Shown: one piece after another, positions 38,654 through 47,719 of the stretch | How the letters are laid out: every line of letters begins with the position of its first letter | Numbering within the stretch: position 1 is the stretch's first letter | Assembly: GCF_000429645.1 (NCBI RefSeq) | Contig: NZ_KE386934.1 | Span: forward strand, 248,001 to 312,000 | Length of the DNA stretch: 64,000 bases | Direction: 5' to 3' | From: Niveispirillum irakense DSM 11586 | Lineage (GTDB): Bacteria; Pseudomonadota; Alphaproteobacteria; Azospirillales; Azospirillaceae | Position numbers and translations under genes: made by a program | Notes under the pieces: generated by a model | Seen by the model: the letters and a program-made list of their open reading frames with translations, nothing else | The model's database searches: none | Told to the model about the DNA's origin: nothing

Positions 38654-39778
38654 ATGACCGAAGGCCCCCTTTCCGTCTATCGCGCCCGCCGTGGCACCGG
38701 CACCCTGAAGGCCGATCCGGCGCAGGAACTGGCGGCGGAAAAGCTGCAAAGCCTCTATTGCGCCCTGCGCGACTATAAGCCCTCCACCGGGCAGAGCGGC
38801 TGGCGCGCCCGTTTCGGCCTGACACGCAGGCCCGACCCGGCGCCGCAGGGCCTGTTCATCTATGGGGATGTCGGGCGCGGCAAATCCATGCTGATGGACC
38901 TGTTCTATGAAACCGTACCGGTGAAGGAAAAGGTCCGGGTCCATTTCCACGCCTTCATGCTGTCGGTGCATGAAAGGCTGCACGCCATCCGCCGGGACGG
39001 CCCCGTCGCCCGCAAAGGCGGGGATGAGGTGGTGGAACTGGCCAAACAGATCGCAGCCGAAGGCTGGCTGCTGTGCTTTGATGAATTCCACGTCACCGAC
39101 GTGACCAATGCCATGATCCTGGGCCGGTTGTTCACGGCCCTGTTCGATCTGGGCATCGTGATGGTGGCAACCAGCAACTGGGCGCCGGACGATCTTTATA
39201 AGGACGGCTTGAACCGCCAGCTTTTCCTGCCCTTCATCGCTTTGCTGAAGGAAAAGCTGGATGTGCTGCATCTGGCATCGGAGCGGGATTACCGCCTGGC
39301 CCGGCTGATGGGCGCCAAGGTCTATCATTACCCGTTGGGACCAGCCAGTGCCGCTGCCATGCAGCGCACCTTCGATGACGTGACCGACAGGGCCCCGCCG
39401 GAAGCGGTGGAACTGACCGTACAGGGCCGCAAGGTGGAGGTGCCGCGCGCCGCCCGTGGTGTGGCCTGGTTCACCTTTGATGAATTATGCGCCCGCCCGC
39501 TGGGGGCGGGTGATTATCTGGCCATCGCCACCCATTTCCACACGGTGCTGATCGACAGGGTACCGAGATTGTCGGAGGCGCAGCGCAATGAGGCCAAGCG
39601 CTTCATGACCCTGATTGATGCGCTGTATGAGCATAAGGTGAACACGATCATTGCGGCTGAGACGGCACCAGAACGCATCTATGCCGAAGGCACGCATGCT
39701 TTCGAGTTTCAGCGTACCGTCAGCCGCATGATGGAAATGCAGGCCCAGGATTACCTGGAACGCCCGCACCTGACCTGA
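38654..39778 (+). CDS. zapE: ZapE (AFG1-like) cell-division ATPase
   Basis: A 374-residue P-loop ATPase from ATG 38654. Walker A is GDVGRGKSMLMDLFY and Walker B LLCFDEFHVTD, followed by the sensor region VATSNWAPDDLYKDGLNRQLFLPFI; the ending VSRMMEMQAQDYL is also typical. In E. coli ZapE binds FtsZ and affects Z-ring stability; the family is the bacterial counterpart of mitochondrial Afg1. It is followed at 11 nt by a ribbon-helix-helix gene. Confidence 0.92.
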   Translation: MTEGPLSVYRARRGTGTLKADPAQELAAEKLQSLYCALRDYKPSTGQSGWRARFGLTRRPDPAPQGLFIYGDVGRGKSMLMDLFYETVPVKEKVRVHFHAFMLSVHERLHAIRRDGPVARKGGDEVVELAKQIAAEGWLLCFDEFHVTDVTNAMILGRLFTALFDLGIVMVATSNWAPDDLYKDGLNRQLFLPFIALLKEKLDVLHLASERDYRLARLMGAKVYHYPLGPASAAAMQRTFDDVTDRAPPEAVELTVQGRKVEVPRAARGVAWFTFDELCARPLGAGDYLAIATHFHTVLIDRVPRLSEAQRNEAKRFMTLIDALYEHKVNTIIAAETAPERIYAEGTHAFEFQRTVSRMMEMQAQDYLERPHLT

Positions 39779-39789
39779 GGGCGCACCGC

Positions 39790-40002
39790 ATGAGCGAGGT
39801 CAAGAAACGGTCCTTATTGATCGCCGGCCATCCGACCAGCGTGACATTGGAGGAACCGTTCTGGGCGGCCTTGAAAGAACTGGCGGCGAAGGAGGACATC
39901 GCCGTCAACGCCCTGGTGGAACGGATTGATGCTGAGCGGACGGGCAACCTCTCAAGCGCCATCCGGGTTTTCGTGCTGGAAGCCTTCCGTACGCGCGCCT
40001 GA
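39790..40002 (+). CDS. Ribbon-helix-helix domain protein
   Basis: A 70-residue protein with the RHH_4-type core SLLIAGHPTSVTLEEPFWAALKELAAKEDIAVNALVERID, resembling Arc/MetJ-like DNA-binding proteins. It is 11 nt after zapE and likely cotranscribed. Such proteins usually act as dimeric repressors, but the target is not evident here. Confidence 0.8.
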   Translation: MSEVKKRSLLIAGHPTSVTLEEPFWAALKELAAKEDIAVNALVERIDAERTGNLSSAIRVFVLEAFRTRA

Positions 40003-40008
40003 CGACCG

Positions 40009-40197
40009 TCACCGCTTGAAAAACGCCTGCGCCGCAGCGTGGACATCCTGCTTTTCCTGGATCATGGCCCGCGCCCGCGCGATTTCCGCTTCCAGTGTCA
40101 CGATATAATCCTGCAGATCGCCCACCGACAGGCTGTCGAGATCGACCGGCTTTTTCACCGGTTTGCTGGGTAGCAACTCATCCAGATCGAATGCCAT
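40009..40197 (-). CDS. DUF1192 family small protein
   Basis: A 62-residue protein starting at ATG 40197, preceded by GGGGGAGAGG. It is shorter than the surrounding open frame, whose upstream part is antisense to the quinone reductase. The family pattern LDSLSVGDLQDYIVTLEAEIARARAMI is clear, a helical segment likely to form a coiled coil. Unknown function; widespread in alphaproteobacteria. Divergent from the quinone reductase. Confidence 0.82.
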   Translation of the reverse strand: MAFDLDELLPSKPVKKPVDLDSLSVGDLQDYIVTLEAEIARARAMIQEKQDVHAAAQAFFKR

Positions 40198-40308
40198 GTC
40201 CTCTCCCCCTTCCCGGATGCTGTTCCAGGGTGTTCTATGCGCATGCGCACATGAGCGACCGGTATTTTGCGTTAAGCGGAAGACCGGCGCAATCGCCCGA
40301 AGGAGAGG

Positions 40309-41310
40309 ATGGAAATGGATTTGCCCCAAACCATGCGCGTGGTGGAGATCACGGAACCCGGCGGCCCGGACGTGCTGGTCGCGGCAACACGGCCCCTGCC
40401 CGTCCCTGGTCCGGGTGAGGTGCTGATCCGTGTCGAGGCCGCTGGCGTGAACCGGCCGGACGTTTTCCAGCGCCAGGGCGGCTACCCGCCGCCACCGGGT
40501 GCATCCGACCTGCCGGGGCTGGAAGTGGCGGGCACCATCGCGGCTTTGGGGCCGGATGTCACCGGCTGGCGGGTCGGCGATGCTGTCTGCGCCCTGCTGG
40601 CCGGCGGCGGTTATGCCGACTATGCCACTGCTCCTGCACCGCAATGCCTGCCCCTGCCGGAAGGGCTGGATATGGTGCAGGCAGCCTCCCTGCCGGAGAC
40701 CGTCTTCACCGTCTGGACCAATGTGTTTGAGCGGGGCGGCCTGCTGCCGGGTGAAAGCCTGCTGGTGCATGGCGGCACATCGGGCATCGGCTCCATCGCC
40801 ATCCAGTTGGCGAAGGCTTTGGGCAGCATCGTTTACGCCACCGCTGGCGGGCCGGAAAAGGCCAAGGCCTGTGAAGCACTTGGGGCTGATCGCGGCATCG
40901 ATTACCGGAATGAGGATTTTGTCGCCGTCATCAAGGAGGTGACGGGCAAGCGCGGCGTCAATGTCGTGCTGGACATGGTGGGCGGAGATTACCTGCCGCG
41001 CAATATCGACTGTCTGGCACCGGATGGGCGGCACGTCACCATCGCGTTCCTGCGCGGACCGAAGGCGGAGATCAATCTCACGCCCATCATGCTGAAGCGC
41101 CTGACCCTGACCGGCTCCACCCTGCGTGCCCGGTCGGTGGCCCAGAAAGGGGCACTGGCCCAGGCCATCCAGCAGCATGTCTGGCCGTTGATCGCGGTGG
41201 GCAAGGTGCGACCGGTGATCCATGCGACCTTCCCGCTGGAACAGGCAGCATCGGCCCACCGGCTGATGGAGTCGTCCGGCCATATCGGCAAGATCGTGCT
41301 GACACTCTGA
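40309..41310 (+). CDS. NAD(P)H quinone oxidoreductase (PIG3/Qor-like MDR)
   Basis: A 333-residue zinc-free medium-chain reductase. AAGGAG lies four bases before ATG 40309; ATG 40315 is as good. Motifs: AAGVNRPDVFQRQGGYPPPPGASDLPGLEVAGT, the NADPH loop LLVHGGTSGIGSIAIQLAKALG, and GVNVVLDMVGG. It lacks the zinc ligands, as the PIG3 family does, and would reduce quinones or enones with NADPH. Its position between DUF1192 and the DUF1013 regulator is commonly seen in alphaproteobacteria. Confidence 0.9.
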   Translation: MEMDLPQTMRVVEITEPGGPDVLVAATRPLPVPGPGEVLIRVEAAGVNRPDVFQRQGGYPPPPGASDLPGLEVAGTIAALGPDVTGWRVGDAVCALLAGGGYADYATAPAPQCLPLPEGLDMVQAASLPETVFTVWTNVFERGGLLPGESLLVHGGTSGIGSIAIQLAKALGSIVYATAGGPEKAKACEALGADRGIDYRNEDFVAVIKEVTGKRGVNVVLDMVGGDYLPRNIDCLAPDGRHVTIAFLRGPKAEINLTPIMLKRLTLTGSTLRARSVAQKGALAQAIQQHVWPLIAVGKVRPVIHATFPLEQAASAHRLMESSGHIGKIVLTL

Positions 41311-41520
41311 CAGACATCCCGATGGAATTGATCGGGCGGGATGAAAAAATCCCGTGGCTTGTCGCCCGCTCTGACGCTATAGCTGAAGCGCAGTCTGTTT
41401 GTCCGTCCGATTGGCTGCGCGGGGCCCCTCCCGCGCGCGACGGGCGGCTTTTGCGTTTTTGCGTTGTTGGTCCCGTGACGATGGCCGGTCCGCATCCGGC
41501 GTCGCGTTTTAGGAGGAAGC

Positions 41521-42132
41521 ATGGCACTGCCCCTGATGCCCAAGGCCACTGCCGTTTGGCTGGTTGAGAATACCGGTCTCAGCTTCGAGCAGATCGCCGA
41601 ATTCTGCGGCATGCATGAGCTGGAAGTGCAGGCCATCGCGGATGGCGAGGTTGCGGTGGGCATGGTTGGTCGCGATCCGGTCGCCGGTGGCGAACTGACC
41701 GCCGAAGAGATCGTCCGCGCGGAAGGCAACCCCGACGCCAAGCTGCGCCTGCGCCAACAGGACCTGCCCCAGCCGGTCGCCCGCTCCAAGGGCCCGCGCT
41801 ATACGCCGGTGACCAAGCGTGGCGACAAGCCGGACGCCATCGCCTACCTGCTGAAGGCCCATCCGGAATTGTCGGATGCCCAGCTTTGCAAGCTGATCGG
41901 CACCACCAAGCCGACCATCGCCGCCGTGCGCGACAAAACCCATTGGAACGCTGCCAATATCAAGGCGCGCAACCCGGTTCTGCTGGGCCTGTGCAGCCAG
42001 CGTGAGCTGGACGGCGCGCTGGAACGCGCCCGCCGTGGCCGCCCGCCGGGTGAAGAATCGGTCGAGAACCCCGTTCCCGATTATGAAAGCGATGAACCGC
42101 TTTACACCCCGCCCGCCTCGGACGAGGATTGA
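41521..42132 (+). CDS. trcR: DUF1013 cell-cycle transcriptional regulator TrcR
   Basis: A 203-residue protein of the DUF1013/TrcR family. Conserved parts: MALPLMPKATAVWLVENTGLSFEQIAEFCGMHELEVQAIADGE and DAIAYLLKAHPELSDAQLCKLIGTTKPTIAAVRDKTHWN, the latter a helix-turn-helix. The C-terminus is acidic and disordered. The family is named a cell-cycle regulator in alphaproteobacteria. AGGAGG precedes the ATG. The 210-nt gap before it has GC-rich hairpin sequence and no gene. Confidence 0.88.
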   Translation: MALPLMPKATAVWLVENTGLSFEQIAEFCGMHELEVQAIADGEVAVGMVGRDPVAGGELTAEEIVRAEGNPDAKLRLRQQDLPQPVARSKGPRYTPVTKRGDKPDAIAYLLKAHPELSDAQLCKLIGTTKPTIAAVRDKTHWNAANIKARNPVLLGLCSQRELDGALERARRGRPPGEESVENPVPDYESDEPLYTPPASDED

Positions 42133-42140
42133 TCGGAAAG

Positions 42141-42176
42141 AAGCCCGGCCGGTACCAACCGCCGGGCTTTTTCTTT
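42141..42176 (+). terminator. Terminator of trcR
   Basis: Perfect nine-base-pair stem AAGCCCGGC (42141-42149) with GCCGGGCTT (42161-42169), 11-nt loop, T-rich run TTTTTCTTT to 42176. It follows the trcR stop by 8 nt. Confidence 0.88.
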
Positions 42177-42295
42177 ACCGCCTATCCGGAATGGCGGGGG
42201 CGACAGCGCCATTTCCCCTCCCCATCTTAGCAGTCAGGGACCCCCTTGTCGGCGCGGACAGGGCCCCTCCCTTCAATCGCCAAGGATGATGCGCG

Positions 42296-42988
42296 ATGAA
42301 TCTGGAAAAGCTGCTGGGCACCTTGATGCAGTCCGGACTGTCCGGCCATGTACTGGGCAAGCATGGAATCGGGAAAAAGAAAAAGCATAAGGGCGGGCTT
42401 GGTGGTCTGGCCGGGCGGGCCGCCCTGTCCAAGGGTGGCTTGTCGCTGCTGGCGGGAATCGGTATCGCTGCTTATGAACATTATCGGCAGCGGCAACAGC
42501 AGGCCGGCACACCTTCCCCCTGGTCCGGCGCCGGCGGTACAGGCAACGCTGGGTCGCCCACGCCACCGCCCTTTCAGCGGCCAGCCACGCCCCCACCCTT
42601 CAGCGTTGATGGCAGCAATGGCAGCCCCGCCACCCCGCTGCCCGATCCTGACCTGATCCTGACCGCCATGGTGGCCGCCGCGCGCGCCGATGGTGTGCTG
42701 GATGCGGAGGAGCGGGCCACGCTGGAACGTTATCTGATGGATAGCGGTGCCGATGCCCAGGATTGGGCGCATCTGGACCGGCTGATGCGGGAGCCGGTGG
42801 ACCTGGACGCCCTGATCGCGCGGGTGAAAGATCCCGTCACAGCGGCGGAGGTTTATGGCGCCTCCTATCTGGCGATCGACCCGGATATGGCGGCGGAACG
42901 GGCTTGGCTTTCCATGCTGGCCGCCCGCCTGGGTCTGGACCCGGAAGCGGCACGGGAAATTGAAAGCCGCCTGGATGCGGCAGGCTGA
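42296..42988 (+). CDS. DUF533/TerB-like membrane-associated protein (YebE type)
   Basis: A 230-residue protein. An N-terminal segment with a short hydrophobic helix (GLSLLAGIGIAAYEHY) is followed by a Pro/Gly-rich linker (about 70-115), then a TerB-like helical domain from DPDLILTAMVAAARADGVLDAEERATLERYL to the end. E. coli YebE has this plan. TerB-like domains are often found with metal-stress or envelope functions. It precedes the GYF-AIM24 gene by 45 nt. Confidence 0.8.
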   Translation: MNLEKLLGTLMQSGLSGHVLGKHGIGKKKKHKGGLGGLAGRAALSKGGLSLLAGIGIAAYEHYRQRQQQAGTPSPWSGAGGTGNAGSPTPPPFQRPATPPPFSVDGSNGSPATPLPDPDLILTAMVAAARADGVLDAEERATLERYLMDSGADAQDWAHLDRLMREPVDLDALIARVKDPVTAAEVYGASYLAIDPDMAAERAWLSMLAARLGLDPEAAREIESRLDAAG

Positions 42989-43033
42989 GCCAATTTCTGC
43001 TTTGCGCATGAATGGGACGAATGGGGGAATGTG

Positions 43034-44047
43034 ATGACGCAATGGTTTTTCCATGATGGCGACCAGCAGGCAGGTCCGCTGGACGGACAGGCGGCGCTGG
43101 ATTTCGTGCGCAAACATCCCAATGCTTTCTGCTGGCGCCAGGGGATGGCGGAATGGCTGCCGGTGCGGGCCGTTGCCGAACTGTCGGGCCAGCCCAGCCC
43201 CTGGGGCGGGCGCCCCAACACCCCGCCACCGCCCAGCATGGGCATCAAGCGCGGCCGCACCGACGAGATCGACTTCAAGATCTACGGCCATGAAATGCAG
43301 TTCGTGGAAGTGGAACTGGACCCCGGCGAAAGCGCCATCGCCGAAGCCGGGGGCATGGTCTACAAGGACCAGAGCGTGGAGATGACCACCATCTTCGGCG
43401 ATGGATCGGAAGCCGGGGGTGGCGGCTTTCTGGATAAGCTGATCGGCGCCGGCAAGCGCGTCATTACCGGGGAAAGCCTGTTCACCACCATCTTCACCCA
43501 TCAGGGATCGGGCAAGGCGCGTGTCGCCTTTTCCGCGCCCTATCCGGGTACCATCATCCCGCTGAAACTGTCCGATATTGGCGGCGCCCTGATCTGTCAG
43601 AAGGATAGTTTCCTGGCGGCTGCCAAGGGTGTCTCCATCGGCATCCATTTCCAGCGCCGCATCCTGACCGGGCTGTTCGGCGGGGAAGGTTTTATCATGC
43701 AGCGGCTGGAAGGTGATGGCTGGGTCTTCGCCCATGTCGGCGGCACGGTGGTTGAACGCCAACTGGCACCGGGTGAGGTGCTGCATGTTGATACCGGCTG
43801 TATCGCCGCCTTCACGCCCGATGTGGATTTCAACCTTGTGCAGGTCGGGGGCGTGAAGTCCGTTCTGTTCGGTGGCGAAGGGCTGTTCTTTGCCACGCTG
43901 CGCGGCCCCGGCCGGGTCTGGATCCAAAGCCTGCCCTTCTCCCGTCTGGCAGGCCGCATGCTGGCCGCCACGGTGCCGGGACAAAGCAAGGGGGAAGGCA
44001 GCGTGCTGGGCCCCTTGGGCGATATTGTGATGGGCAACCGGAAGTAA
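43034..44047 (+). CDS. GYF_2 domain fused to AIM24-family (TIGR00266) protein
   Basis: A 337-residue protein from ATG 43034 (GTG 43031 is adjacent). Residues 1-50 are a GYF_2-type module (WFFHDGDQQAGPLDGQAALDFV...WLPV); residues about 75-330 are an AIM24-like beta-sandwich (FVEVELDPGESAIAEAGGMVYKD, VLHVDTGCIAAFTPDVDFNLVQVGG, GEGLFFATLRGPGRVWIQSLP). The AIM24 fold is shared with mitochondrial AIM24; GYF_2 modules bind proline-rich segments. The upstream protein has such a Pro-rich linker, so partnership is possible. Confidence 0.85.
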   Translation: MTQWFFHDGDQQAGPLDGQAALDFVRKHPNAFCWRQGMAEWLPVRAVAELSGQPSPWGGRPNTPPPPSMGIKRGRTDEIDFKIYGHEMQFVEVELDPGESAIAEAGGMVYKDQSVEMTTIFGDGSEAGGGGFLDKLIGAGKRVITGESLFTTIFTHQGSGKARVAFSAPYPGTIIPLKLSDIGGALICQKDSFLAAAKGVSIGIHFQRRILTGLFGGEGFIMQRLEGDGWVFAHVGGTVVERQLAPGEVLHVDTGCIAAFTPDVDFNLVQVGGVKSVLFGGEGLFFATLRGPGRVWIQSLPFSRLAGRMLAATVPGQSKGEGSVLGPLGDIVMGNRK

Positions 44048-44102
44048 CCCCGCCGGCCCGCTGCCCCGGCCATTGTCCGGGGCAGCGGGCGACGGTCATA
44101 GA

Positions 44103-44534
44103 TCAGTGATCATGCCCCTCATGGCCATGGCCGTCATGATCGCCATGGGTCAGGTCATAGCGGGCCTGGACGGGTGCCTTGCCCGGCAGGGTCAGCACCG
44201 TCACAACCTTGCCCTCCGCCCCATGCGGCAGGTCCAGATTGGCGCCCAGGCTGTTGGCGCCAACCGGTTTCAAAGCTACCTGCCGGGGCGCGCCGCCGAT
44301 CAATACCGTGGCGCTGCCGGTCGCACCTTCCACCGCCACCGGCTGATTGTCGGGGGTGTAGAGATGGATGGTCAGCCCCGTCTCTGTCACCACCAGTTCC
44401 TGGTGATAGGGGCCGGCATCGGCCAGCAGGCCCCCTTTCGGCCCCTTCTCGTCACCATGTCCCCAGGCCGCCGGTGCCAGGGTCAGCGTTGCCAGGGCGG
44501 CCAGCGCCGCCATCTTGCGCATCATTGCGATCAT
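44103..44534 (-). CDS. Periplasmic His-tailed protein of the metal efflux operon
   Basis: A 143-residue exported protein from ATG 44534 (AAGGAGAAAG upstream). Signal peptide ends around PAAWG, after which HGDE begins the mature protein. The body is beta-rich (LTIHLYTPDNQPVAVEGATGSATVLIGG). The C-terminus has six His in its last 14 residues (HGDHDGHGHEGHDH), a likely metal-binding tail. It is the last gene after cusA/czcA-like RND and adaptor genes, 36 nt downstream. It may be a periplasmic metal chaperone, but the family was not recognised. Confidence 0.75.
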   Translation of the reverse strand: MIAMMRKMAALAALATLTLAPAAWGHGDEKGPKGGLLADAGPYHQELVVTETGLTIHLYTPDNQPVAVEGATGSATVLIGGAPRQVALKPVGANSLGANLDLPHGAEGKVVTVLTLPGKAPVQARYDLTHGDHDGHGHEGHDH

Positions 44535-44569
44535 GTTCTTTCTCCTTCAGGAAACAGGTTTGGGAATGG

Positions 44570-47500
44570 TCAGAAAAGGTCGGCCGGCTGCCCGGCGGGT
44601 GCGGGGCTGCTGTCCCGCAAGGCGGCGAGCCGCTCTACGGAAGCCCGTCCAAAACGGTGGAACAGAACGGGGGTCAGCACCGTGTCCAGCAGGGTGGCGC
44701 TGACCAGCCCGCCAAAGATGGTGACCGCCACCGGGTGCAGGATTTCCTTGCCCGGCGTTTCCGCGCCGATCAGCAGCGGCACCAGGGCCAAACCAGCCGA
44801 CAGGGCCGTCATCAACACCGGCACCAGCCGTTCCTGGCTGCCGCGCAGGATCATCGCCCGGTCGAACCGTTCCCCTTCATGCAGGCAGAGATTGATGTAA
44901 TGGCTGACTTTCAGGATGCCGTTGCGGGTGCTGATGCCGGCCAGGGTGATGAAGCCCACCATGCTGGCGACCGATAAAGGCTGCCCCGCAATCCAGAGCG
45001 CAGCGACGGAGCCGACCAGTGCCAGGGGCACGGTGCCCATGATGATCAGCACCGGCACCGCCGACCTGTACCGCCCATACAGCACCAGGAAAATCAGCGC
45101 GAAGGAGATGGTGGACAGGCCGGCCATGGTGCGGGCCGCCTCTTCCTGCGCCTGGAAGGTGCCTTCCAGGCTGGCATGGGTGCCTGCCGGCATCGGCTGA
45201 TCTTCAAGGATGGCGCGGATGTCCGCCACGATGGCGGCCATGTCGCGGCTGCCATCGCCATTGCCCAGCACGGCGATGCGCCGCCTGCCATCCTCGCGCA
45301 GCACCTCGTTCGGGCCATCACCCTCCGTCACCATCGCCAGACGGGACAGCGGCACGGGGCCGGAAGGTGTGTCGATCAGCAGGGCGGCCAACTGGTCCGG
45401 CTGACGCCCGGGCTCCGCCAGCCGCAGCACCAGATCGGTCCGCCGGTCGCCTTCCACGATCTCCGTGACCGTCTGGCCGTTGGACAGGGTGCTGACGGCT
45501 GCCAGCACGGCAGCCGGGGTCACGCCATGGGCCGATGCTTGCGCTGCATCCACCTCCACCCGCAATTGCGGGATCAACACCTGCCGTTCGATCTGCAGGT
45601 CAACCAGCCCCGGCACACTGGCCAACCGGTCGCGCAGGCCGCCGGCCAGGGCGCGCAAAGCCCCCATATCCTCGCCATAGAGCTTGACCGCAATCTGGGC
45701 CCGCACGCCGGACAGCATATGGTCCAGCCGGTGGGAAATGGGCTGGCCGATATTGACCGACACCGGCAGCACGGCCAGCCGCTGGCGCACATCAGCCAGG
45801 ATTTCGGATTTGCTGCGATCCGACGGGCGCAGCCTGGCATCCACCTCGCTGACATTCACCCCCATGGCATGTTCATCCAGTTCCGCGCGCCCGGTGCGGC
45901 GGCTGACCATCACCACTTCCGGCACATCGGCCAGCAATTCCTCTGCCATGCGGCCCACCCGCGCGCTTTCATCCAGCGACATGCCGGGGTTCAGCGTCAG
46001 GGCAATGGTCAGGGTGCCTTCATTAAACTCCGGCAGAAAGGCGCGGGGCAGAAAGGGCACGGCAGCGAAAGCCGCCACCACTGCCGCCACAATGGCACCG
46101 AACAACAGCGACCGATGATCAAAGGCCCAACCCAGAAGCCGGGCATTGCCGGCCTTCAGGCGCCGAACCAGCCAGCCATCCTTCTCCTCATGCAGTTTCA
46201 TGCGGGGAAGCAGGTAATAGGCCAGCACCGGCGTGACGGTCAGCGCCGTCACCAGACTGGCCAGGATGGAGACGATATAAGCTACGCCCAGCGGTGCAAA
46301 CAGTCGCCCCTCGATCCCCGACAGGGCGAAAAGCGGCACGAAGACCAGCACGATGATCGCCGTGGCATAGACGATGCCCGACCGCACCTCCGCACTGGCC
46401 GACAAGACCACGGACAGGGTGGGCACCGGGTTGGCTTTGGCGGCATTTTCCCGCAGGCGGCGGAAAATATTCTCCACATCCACCACCGCATCATCCACCA
46501 GTTCGCCGATGGCAATGGCCAGCCCGCCAAGCGTCATGGTGTTGATGGTCATGCCCAGGGCCTTGAACACCAGCACCGCCACCAGCAGCGACAGCGGAAT
46601 TGCCGTCAGGCTGATGAAGGTGGTGCGCATATTGCCCAGAAACATGAACAGGATGATGGTGACGACGATCCCCGCCTCCAGCAGCACCTGTTTTACATTG
46701 TCGACGCTGGACTGGATGAAATCAGCCTGACGGAACATGATGACGGGGGCCGCAACATCGGCAGGGAAACCGGCGGCAATTTCCTGTAACGCCGCTTCCA
46801 CGGCGTGGGTCACCGTCACCGTGTCCGCATCAGGCTGCTTCTGCACGCCCACCAGGACCGCCGGGCCGCCATCCAGCCCGGCATCACCCCGACGGGGGCG
46901 GGCGGCATGATCCACATCCGCCACCTGGGACAGGATGATGGGCCGGCCCTGTTGCCACGCCACCGGCAGGTCGCGCAGCACGGAAAGATCGGCCGTGCGG
47001 CCAATGCCGCGCACCATCAGTTCCGATCCGCGCTGATCGACGAAGCCGCCGCCGACATTGCCGCCAAAGGATTGCAACGCGGTCTGAATATCGGTCAGCG
47101 TGACGCCCAGCAGCGCCATGCGGCCCGGATCGGGCGCCACCCGCACCTGCCGTACCTCCCCCCCCATGGGGATCACCTGCGATACGCCGGGCACGGCCAG
47201 CAGGCGGGGGCGCAGGGTCCAGTCCGCCACACCGCGCAAAGCCATGGGGGCCAGCGCTGCCCCCTCTTTCGGGGTGAGCGCCACCACCATGATCTCCCCC
47301 ATCAGGGAGGAGATTGGCCCCATCTGCGGCTGCACATCGGGTGGCAACTGCCCGGTCAACAATCCCAGCCGTTCTGCCACCTGCTGCCGGTTGCGATAAA
47401 TATCGGTGTTCCAGGCAAATTCCACCGTGATGACGGACAGGCCTGCCGAGGAGGTGGAGCGCACCCGCTCCACGCCCGGCATGCCGTTCATCGCTGTTTC

Positions 47501-47707
47501 GATGGGGAATGTGACCAGCCGCTCCACCTCTTCCGGCGCCATGCCGGGGGCTTCCGACATCAAGGTGATGGTCGGGCGGTTCAGGTCGGGGAACACATCA
47601 ACCGGGATACGCCCCAGGGTGATGAAGCCATAAGCACAGAGCAGAAAGGCGGCAACCAGCACGAACATCCGGTTACGGAGGCTGATGCCGACAATATGGG
47701 TAAACAT
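44570..47707 (-). CDS. Heavy-metal-type RND efflux pump (CusA/CzcA-like)
   Basis: A 1045-residue inner-membrane proton antiporter with the RND plan: 12 membrane helices and two large periplasmic loops. The TM4-like motif IAIGELVDDAVVDVENIFRRLREN carries the Asp residues used in proton transfer. The N-terminus LGRIPVDVFPDLNRPTITLMSEAPGMAPEEVERLVTFPIE is typical of HME-RND pumps. Metal choice (Cu/Ag, Zn/Co/Cd or Ni) is not settled by the sequence alone. An adaptor lies upstream; no outer-membrane channel is adjacent. Confidence 0.9.
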   Translation of the reverse strand: MFTHIVGISLRNRMFVLVAAFLLCAYGFITLGRIPVDVFPDLNRPTITLMSEAPGMAPEEVERLVTFPIETAMNGMPGVERVRSTSSAGLSVITVEFAWNTDIYRNRQQVAERLGLLTGQLPPDVQPQMGPISSLMGEIMVVALTPKEGAALAPMALRGVADWTLRPRLLAVPGVSQVIPMGGEVRQVRVAPDPGRMALLGVTLTDIQTALQSFGGNVGGGFVDQRGSELMVRGIGRTADLSVLRDLPVAWQQGRPIILSQVADVDHAARPRRGDAGLDGGPAVLVGVQKQPDADTVTVTHAVEAALQEIAAGFPADVAAPVIMFRQADFIQSSVDNVKQVLLEAGIVVTIILFMFLGNMRTTFISLTAIPLSLLVAVLVFKALGMTINTMTLGGLAIAIGELVDDAVVDVENIFRRLRENAAKANPVPTLSVVLSASAEVRSGIVYATAIIVLVFVPLFALSGIEGRLFAPLGVAYIVSILASLVTALTVTPVLAYYLLPRMKLHEEKDGWLVRRLKAGNARLLGWAFDHRSLLFGAIVAAVVAAFAAVPFLPRAFLPEFNEGTLTIALTLNPGMSLDESARVGRMAEELLADVPEVVMVSRRTGRAELDEHAMGVNVSEVDARLRPSDRSKSEILADVRQRLAVLPVSVNIGQPISHRLDHMLSGVRAQIAVKLYGEDMGALRALAGGLRDRLASVPGLVDLQIERQVLIPQLRVEVDAAQASAHGVTPAAVLAAVSTLSNGQTVTEIVEGDRRTDLVLRLAEPGRQPDQLAALLIDTPSGPVPLSRLAMVTEGDGPNEVLREDGRRRIAVLGNGDGSRDMAAIVADIRAILEDQPMPAGTHASLEGTFQAQEEAARTMAGLSTISFALIFLVLYGRYRSAVPVLIIMGTVPLALVGSVAALWIAGQPLSVASMVGFITLAGISTRNGILKVSHYINLCLHEGERFDRAMILRGSQERLVPVLMTALSAGLALVPLLIGAETPGKEILHPVAVTIFGGLVSATLLDTVLTPVLFHRFGRASVERLAALRDSSPAPAGQPADLF

Positions 47708-47719
47708 CGGCGTCCCCCC

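Noticed and set aside
41311-41520. Hairpins between the quinone reductase and trcR as a terminator
   Set aside because: A stem CATCCCG/CGGGATG is followed by A residues, not T, on the plus strand, so it is not a normal terminator.
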